The position numbers and the translations under genes were made by a program. From Acanthaster planci (lineage: Eukaryota; Echinodermata; Asteroidea; Valvatida; Acanthasteridae): DNA of 36,071 nt. Of this stretch, positions 20,701 to 29,700 are shown in pieces. Numbering within the stretch: position 1 is the first letter of the stretch; every line of letters begins with the position of its first letter. The stretch is taken from contig NW_019091385.1 of assembly GCF_001949145.1 (NCBI RefSeq), forward strand, positions 73,961-110,031, read 5' to 3'. Under the pieces are notes generated by a model, which saw only the letters and a program-made list of their open reading frames with translations, did no database searches and was not told the DNA's origin.

Positions 20701-23700
20701 AAACGACCTCAATGAATGGGTATCTAAAATCAACTCAAGGGTAATTATGCATTGTAACACGATGCTCTAATTAAGACAAATAACAGCACTTTACCAAAGT
20801 AATTGCTTCTCAGCACGTTCAGCGCGTAGTAATTACTAACAGGCACTTCACGTAACTCGAGAATCCACGCGCCCACGCTTTTCAGTTTGTCCTTGTCTGA
20901 CTGAAGCAAAACTTTCTGCGTAATTCCAGTAGCAAAAATCGGTTGGTCTCTCTCCCGGCTAATGAGCCCGAGCGGGACCAAGGGAGGGCGCAAATTTCCA
21001 AGCGACAGAGGCTCATTATGGGAACTGCCCTTCGCTGGTATACACAAACATTTATGAAATGCATTCGTTATGCGGTCTCGTCGATGCCAACGAATAAACA
21101 CGCTCTTCGAGATGGCTCTTTTCAACCGATGAGGGGGTGCTTCTGCTCAAGGCGGATAGACCTTTGTACTTCACTGATGGTAAATTTTGTTCATATGTGT
21201 GCTTTCCTATGGAGCTCAAGGGCGGACGTGGGGGGGTTACAGGGGAACAATGGGGGAGGCGAGTTTGAAAAGTATGGAAACGCGTCGACGCGTGATCAAT
21301 AGATCTTTTCACTAATAAATTCATAATCATGCAGACATGCGCACAAATGGCCTTGGCGGCAAGAAGTGTGAGCGGGTCATTGAAAACGTAATGGGTGCAA
21401 TATTGACTATTTTCTCTCAGTTTTTGTTTTTATTCAGGTTTTTTCCCCCGAAAATCCCATTAAATCCAGAAAAAAACTGAGTGAAAATGATCAAAATCGC
21501 ACCACTGTACATTTTCAATTGCCCGCTCACACTTCTGGCCGCCAAGGCTATCGGTGCACATGCGTGCATAATTATGATTTTTATTAGTGAAAAGGTCTAC
21601 AGCTATTCCTTAGAATCGATGGAGGATGGCAACATGCTTCAAAGGAGAGGATGACAAGATGAATCTATCATCTCCAGAATGACTAAGAATGAATCATCAA
21701 GGCTAAAATTAATCAATCAAAAAATGACGAGCAGTCTGACAACAGGTGTAAGCTTAGTTGTTTAAAGTGATCACTGTCATTCAATACGACTTGGCCTAAA
21801 ATGTGAAGAACACCTTACAAAATACCTCTAATTTGCCAAAGCTTAAGAACGGGAAAGGAGAATAAAAAATACGATAAATGCGGTGTTTTCTTAACCGACC
21901 ATTAATTTACTGGTTAAATATTTCCGGCGCTATTTAATTACTTTGTCGTTGGATGGGTACACGGTGCTTGTTCAGCGGGCACTAGTTTGTCAGTAGCACA
22001 CTAGGGTAGGGTTTGTGGACATGGAAGTTCGAACATAACTTTAATTTTAACAAATATGGATTTCTGAGAGAATGCAATTTATTTGTTCCTATTGAGGGGT
22101 GTTTTCTTTCATTTGGACGAGCGAGCTACCGATGAAAATGGGTTGGGACAAATGTTATCCAACAACCTGTGTCTTTGATGAAATTCTCTTCAAAAGGCTT
22201 GACCCTGCAGAGTGACTGAGAGTGTCCATTGTTAATAATCGCCCGTGGAGACTCCCTATACGTTCTTCCCACTGCGCTGATTGAATAGTCGAGAACAGAC
22301 ATTTTCAATGCCGTGGTAGATTATTTTTTTAATTAAAGTTCGTGCGGCGTTTCTCTCCCGCCTCTCCAAGCCAAGCTGGGTAAATTGAGGACAGCAGCGC
22401 CAGCTACGAGCCTGCGATCAAATCGGCCAAAAGCACTCCAGCCAGCGAACTGACACGAACCGGAACAACATTTCTCAAAAGCATCACTCACGTGAGAAAA
22501 AAAAAAGTTTGTAGGTAGTTGTTATGGTAACAGCACAAACTGGAATTGGCGGGACAGCCTGGGGATTTCCTTGTCAAAACAAATTTTGAGCTATAAACTA
22601 GTGATGGCTGCAACATTTACGCAGTATGGCACCTTGTGTGTAAACAATACCACCCTGTTAATTTATAAAATTGAAACTCAGAAAATGGTGTCAATGTGTC
22701 GTTGATAAAAAAGACTCGAATCAAATGCACAAATGAATTTGATTGGAAATTAAATACAACTTCATCCGTTTAGTTTAGATTTTGAACATTTAAGACCGGA
22801 AAGCAAGGTTAGAGAGGCGACACCAACAGGGAAACCTTTTGCACATTTTGGCTTAGCTTAAGCAGATCCAGTATTAAAAGGCCAACATACAGACGCGAAA
22901 TCAGTCTCTCACAAGGCTGGTGTGAACATAACGGCCAAAATGAGGTGGATTTGATGAAGGGCCAAGAACTGACACTATAAAGGCCAACGTGAACACAGCG
23001 ATGGCAAGCAGTACAAGCTAGAATGGATGTGATACAAGTCGGTATGTGCATGTACAATGTGTAGATGCCGATATCCAAGGGCAGATGCAAGGGGGAGGTT
23101 CAATTTGGGGGGGGGGCGATAACCACCAAAAAGAGCTAAAAAACAGTGTTTGAAAAGAAATAAGAGGAAGGCGTTTTTTGGCTTGTTGACATCGCCAATA
23201 TCATGACTGTCATCCAACAAATTTATTGCGGTTTTCGATTTCCTGACGAAACACCGACAGCAAGTTCAAGTACAGTTGGATTCAAATATCAGTGTACCAG
23301 AATCAAACTTGCCCAGCATGCAACGCGGTGAGCGCACCGTGACGTCATCACGCTTCCGACCTTTCAGAAGTGCGCTTACTTGGCACGCGGTAAGCGAAAC
23401 GTGGCGTCATCACGTCCCGGGCCAATTGGTAGGGCACTTACTTTGGATGGTGAAGCTGTACTTCCAGGACCAGATCCGGCGGGATGTTGAAGAGTTCTGG
23501 GTCTTCACCGTTCGCTTGGAGAACCAACGGGAGCACATCAAACCGTCCTTGCTTGTCGGGATGCCAGCCCAACTTCTGCATGCAGATCTGAAAAATTAGA
23601 GAACACCATTACGTGGGGCCTTTGTAAGTTCTGCTTTCAGTAAACATACCTTGTCTGAAACCCTGCTTACAAGCGAAACCGATTTCCTTCAAACAGTATA

Positions 23701-26700
23701 ACCCACTGTTTACCATGACAGTTTGCACAAGACCTTTTCTACCCTTGATTTAAGCACCTGGGGGAGTTTTGATTAAGTCATGAACTTTAAGAAAAGATCT
23801 ACGCAAACGGTCCGTCCAAAAGAGGCAAATGAAAATGCTTTCAAAGTTACAATTTTCTACCTCTCGAAGGCCGGAGGTCTGGTCAGAAATGAATCAATTT
23901 TTGTTTTTTTTTAAGAGAAACTAACTTTCAGACTCATCATTGCACTCTTTTCCGACCTCCCCTGGTACTTCCTGGTATATCCCTGGTGATGCATCAATCC
24001 ATTTTCGATTCCATCATACCTCTGTGAATTCGACGTTGGCCGGGTCGCCAATGATGGAACCGTCGGGCTGCTTGTAGCCAGCATACGAGATGAGCTGGGT
24101 GTTCCAGACTCGAAAGTCATGTTGGCCGTCAGTGCGATGGGGGAAGATGGTGATGGCCGATCTGTTGACACGGAAACAAAATTTAGATTTAAGGATTAAA
24201 ATATCTCGGCGACACGAAAAATTCTTTAAGAGTGCAGTATGGTTGAGTACACAAGATTGGAAAGCTGAACAAGAGTTGTGCCAGGGTAGTTATTTTAGCA
24301 AGGGGTCCAGTTGCTGAGACCTAGACGCATGGTGGTTGAAAAAAGAAATAAAAAGCAGAAATATTGAGCAAGGTAGTTCACAAAGCAACCGATTCTTGGT
24401 ATTTGGTTTTTTTTTCTGCATGCTGTCGCGCATAATCCGATCATTTCTCTTCAGAGGAAAATCGTGCTTCCGTAAAATATAGCGACCGCATACCTGGATG
24501 AATGTAACAGGAAACTAAGAGGAAACTTCTTTTGGACACTTTTTTTCACTAAGAAGGTTTTAAAAGTTCTTCGATCTGGGTTGGGAAGTGATGGTTGGTA
24601 AAGGGTCTAAGACGCACCTGAGATTGCCTTTATTCGTGGCGTAGTTCATGTGGTTACAGATGGCGTCGAACATCTGGTGGGTGCTGGTCGTGTTACGAGC
24701 ATCAAAGACCTGACGAGTCCGTGCCAATGACAAGGGTTACTTAGAGCTCAGAATTACAAGAGTTTTACATATGATCCACGGTATATGAAAGAAAATTAGA
24801 TCAATTTTAAACAGATAGGAAACTGATATGTCTCAATGGATAATTGGCATGGAATTTAAAATGATTCGGGTATAATTTTGGCCAATGTTGGAAATAATCT
24901 TCTGAGAACTGGCATTTTAGCGTTTTTTTTGTCAACAAGGAGCATATATCAGTAACGGCAGTATTAAAATGTTGGTTTTTTTTATATTCATGGACAGCTG
25001 AGCCACCTGTAGTTTTGTCCACTGTATTCTCCCGATGCAGCGTGGAGCGTTACGCCACGCCGTCTTGGCACCAAGGATCAGCTCGGTCTCGGTCAGGTCG
25101 TAAGTGCCTTTCTTCTCAATGGATTCCACCACCACCTGCAGGCGCTTCTTGTGGGCCGGGGTGTCGAACCTATTGGTTTGCAATCGAGGAGGGGTTACAA
25201 ACATCAGTTTGTGGCGACAATGTCAATGGCGCCCTCTTGTCTTCAGAAGTCACGATATGGGGGGATGTTGCAACGAAATGGCTTTTGGGTATGGAATTAT
25301 GACAATGGAACAGATTCCGCAATAAAACGTCAAATAAATAATAAAAAGGTTTAGGAAAGACACGGCTTTTGTTGCAGTTTTAACTCGCTACACTGCCAAA
25401 ACAATGGCGTTAATCTAACACGTTCGGTGTTATTAGAGGACTACACCAGACTGGCTGAAGTCTTCTGATACACCACAGTTTTTGCAGTGTAAGAATTTCC
25501 ACTGCTCATCAAAACGATTAAAGATTAGTCTGGATGGAATTTAGATTGTGTTGGGGTACGATCGGGTACGGCTTCGATAAGTTCTAGGGTATGGTTCGTG
25601 ATAAGTGTTGGTGTTTTTCGTGTGAGGTTTGGGCCGGTTGGCATACATAGTGTGGACCTCCTCACAAAAGAAGTCCACATAATATTAGGTTATAAGACGC
25701 GTGGACGTCCACGCAGTGTTTTCGGCTTTCTGAAAAACAGGCTCAGTGGTATTTTCGGGTAAGGGTTTCCCTTGCCAAAAGGAAGAGGAACAGTGCAGGA
25801 AATCCTCGCCAAAAATCCCGCTCGAAAGAGTTTACCGGGATCCTTGCAGGATATAAGTGTGAATTTTCTCCCCGAGTCTTCTTTACCACGGGATAACAAG
25901 GGAATGTCCACGCTGGGTATGGGAACAAGCCATGACCGTGCTTAGGGGAGGTTTTGGTGTGGTTCAGTAAAGGCGTGGGTATAATTCGAACGCAACGGGG
26001 GCCTTTGAGACGCTTGGTGGCGACAAACAAACCAGTCCTTTTACTCAGTCCTGAGCATGCGTGCATAGTTCTGAGCACGCGCAATACCTTGAAAAAGGAC
26101 TGGTAGGACTGTTGCCATCAGCGTGTCAAAGTCTCCCATTGGGTATACTCCGACGAGGATTGGCCGTGTTACGTATGTGACATGCATCTGGTGGGGGGCG
26201 TGGCCGTTGGTCGCGTAAACTCGTACCTCTTGATGTGGGTGTAGTATTGGTTGATGAAGTCTGTGGCATGCTCGATAATGGTTTCCTTGCTGCGGGATCC
26301 AGCCTTGCGAGGAGGGAACATGATCGAACCCATGCAACGAGATTCGCTACATTGTAGCGGCTGAAAGGATAAGAAACAACAAGGGAAGAGAGCTTAGATA
26401 AAAAAGGTGGAAGCGAATAATTTTGAAAGATTGTTTAATTCATTTGTACTTTAGCTGTTCAACCATAAAATGTGTGCGATAATACGGGCTATTCACAATA
26501 CTGCGCCTCCAAGAGTGTGCAACGAGTTGGCCAATCACAACGCTCAAAATTTGTTGACCCTTTCCAGACGCGCATTGGGTCGACAATTTTCGCGCATTGT
26601 GATTGGCTAACGCATTGCACACTCTGGAAGGCGCACTACCGTGAAACGCCCGTATTGTGTGAACCCGGTCTTTAAGACCGGGTCCCAACAGTACAAAGAA

Positions 26701-29700
26701 TGAAAACAATAACACTAAAAAGAATTGAAGTCAAGGTAAATCTGTTGACCAAGGATTATCTTCAGTTCTAGAGAAAGAATTTAAACAATTTGGTCGTCAA
26801 GAAGAATTATTAAACGATCATCTTTGAGATGCAATTTGTCATTCTTACGGCGTTGAATAAACCCGAGGTTAACAGCGATCGAACAGGCCAACTGATTTTT
26901 GAAAATACTGGCGTGAACCGGGGTTTGCATTCAAAGCAAACACGGTCTTACGAGGTATGCCTCCAGCGGAGCTGGGAGCGGTTTTTGGCGCACTCGGTTT
27001 TTTTTTCGGCGCACACGCCGTGTCAGATCCGAATGAAAACAGTTTGTCACTTTTGGCCGTGGGGGCCGGATGGCGCGGCGGTGGGATTAATGTACGAATG
27101 ATTGCAACGGTCTGGTGTGGACCTTTCGCTGCTCAGGCTTTGTAGAAATCCGGAGGCATTCTTGGAGACTCGGAGAATCAGGTTTGATCAAAATGTTAGT
27201 GATTGGGATTCTGAGATGCCGCAATTATAAACAGAGCGTGTAGACTGGGAATGCAAGCTGCAACCCGCAGCACCTATCCTTGGTAAAAACCATCGTTCAT
27301 CTGCGGTCATACCAAATTTACAGCCAGATACAGTATTTCTGAATTTTAGAAGGCTTGATTTTCAGTTGTAAACTCAATTAAACGGATTTATTCTGCCAGT
27401 TTTTGATGTCCTATGATTTATTACGGGGGGTCGGGAGAGTTGCTGGACCTATGTACCGTCTGCGGTTGGCTTTCGGTTGGAGGCAGTCGGCGCCAAAAGA
27501 ATAAGAAAATAGGCCAGGCGTGAGTAAAGCTGTACAAGAGCCTGCCGAAGGGGGAGGGTTTCGGTCCCTTACATTGGAGGGGGCAAACTATTGCGTGTTT
27601 GGCCCCAGTTCAATCAAACACAAATGGCATCAAACTCACTTGCTCAGCAATCTCAACTGACGACCAAAATTACGCGGGAAAGGAGCGTGATGTGATTTTC
27701 GCTGTGGACGCGCGCGCTGTTGCCCGCGGCAACATAATCAGGCAATGTCATTGGAGTCTTACAGCGGTCAGCAATAAGCAAAGGAATAAGACCGCTTGTG
27801 GTTACAGCCAATATGGGTCAAGATTTTCGTCAGCATTTCGGGGCATTCTGTCAGTGTTGCTTTCAGAAACTCAAAGACTTACAGCATTTGACTCTTTCCA
27901 AAAATCTTTCCGGTGCTGTTTTTCTCCAATGTGTGACAAATCGCAAATTTTTGAAAACTTGTCACGATTATGGAATATAATACGACATTATGATACGACA
28001 TCTTCCACATACGCGTTTCAATTTTCTTGGTGACATGTTTAAACTGATTTTCAAAGCTTAGATCGTAACACACCTTAGTTCTTTACAGTGTGACCTCTTT
28101 ACAGTGTGACCACACTTACAGTGTGGCCTACTTTAATCTTCTGGGAACAGATTATCCCAAATCAGCTCTCATTTTTTGACATTATTAATGCTACCCTTAA
28201 AAGGAAGTTAGGAGTTTGAGAAAATAAAGTTCATTTTCAAGAACCTTTCCAGTTAATAAAGTCCAGTGACGCATTGTTTATATTGGAACTCTATAATCCG
28301 GATAACCGCAGATGGCTTTGAGATTTTCAATACACCTTTTTGTAGTAATATATACAGAATGATACGGTTTCGGCACTGTGTTTCAACTGATCGCGTCAAC
28401 GCCGTTCTCAGTTAATAGTCACTTTAGCGCTCCCTAGTTGGGCATGTACAGTGCAGACTCTAAGATTCCGTGTCGAGTTAACGAAACTCTATCAGCCAGC
28501 GGTAGTACAGCACGAGTCGTCATGGTCGTGTGCTATCCCTCATTACCGATAAACAACGACGTGGCGGGAAAGCTGATATACTTCATATTTGGCCGATCGC
28601 TCGTCGAGCGAGTAAACAGAGTCCCCCTATAATGTCACTGGGCTCGCGTCGCCTGGGAGCGAGAGGTGACGGTGTTTATGCGATCAAGTGGCATTAAAAA
28701 AACCCACAGAGCACGACCCAAATGTCACCAAATGGCACGTGGCCTTTTAAATCAAAGGCTTGCCAGATAAATTTCTTTGAAGGAAAAATATACCTCCGTG
28801 ACGTCGCGGGTTAACTATAAACGCCCGGTCGGAGGGCGTTTGAAAGCACTGAATGAACTTAGCTCTTCGCCAACTGATTATGAAAGGACGAATGTAACTG
28901 TAATATACATTTTCAGGTTGTGTTTTCACAGTGAAAACGGGAACCTATATTTTCAACTCTAAAGTTAAGACTGAGTGCAAAACGTTTGTCGATTGAAGTA
29001 AAGGTTACGTTTTCATCTTTCAAATTATAACTAATTAATTTGCTCTTAATTCTTTCTTCAGTGCCAAAGGTAGTCGTTCTTGGTACTTCCTCAAGTTCAA
29101 TTTCACGAGGTGAACATTAATCTGAAATTTGTGACTAAAAAAACTACTAGACTTGTATATTTTTGCTCCTTACGGGTCTGTAATTTCACTCATTATGTTG
29201 AGGTTTGGTATAAGTATTCACTAGCGCTCTGTGGTGTCGAATGAACACTATTTCATATCTAGGCTGAATACTGATTCTCGTTAGTGTAAATACACAAAGT
29301 GTTACTTTAACACCAAGGTTTTCTACAGCGTAAGGATTATTCAGTTCTCGGTTCCGAAGGAAAGAATCCTTTGACTCCTACATTTACACAACTCATTAAC
29401 TTTACTGGAATTACACCGCAAATTTCAAGCGATAAACTTCGACCAACTTTGGGACTGGATGTGCCCTAATTTTTGGTCAGTATATTAGGCAAACATCAAC
29501 TTGTTGAGCATTAATTGCTTGAATTTTTGTATAATGTGTACTTTGAGATTTGTGTTCTTTTTATGATGTAACATCACTTAGGAGGCAAAAGTAACATTTC
29601 GGTATATACTTGAGTTTTCGGTCATTTTGCATATTTATTTAAATTGGATTAAGGGGAATAGTGAATAGTGCTGTGTGCATATCAAACTTTGTGCGATCCA

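Larger units (their letters stand above)
20660..23441 (-). other. NOS intron 6 (2.8 kb)
   Basis: It holds a 296-bp TA-flanked MITE (21302-21597), a G-tract repeat piece (about 23086-23130), a CpG-richer stretch around 22340-22470 with no exon I can support, and a 62-bp-period duplication next to the exon 6 donor (23323-23414). Confidence 0.5.

Noticed and set aside
22340-22470. CpG-richer block in NOS intron 6 as an internal promoter or exon
   Set aside because: No splice-compatible open frame was found, and composition alone is weak evidence.
26957-27145. Gly/Ala-rich plus-strand ORF
   Set aside because: It is compositional, caused by GC-rich GGCGCAC-type sequence in NOS intron 1; there is no family match.
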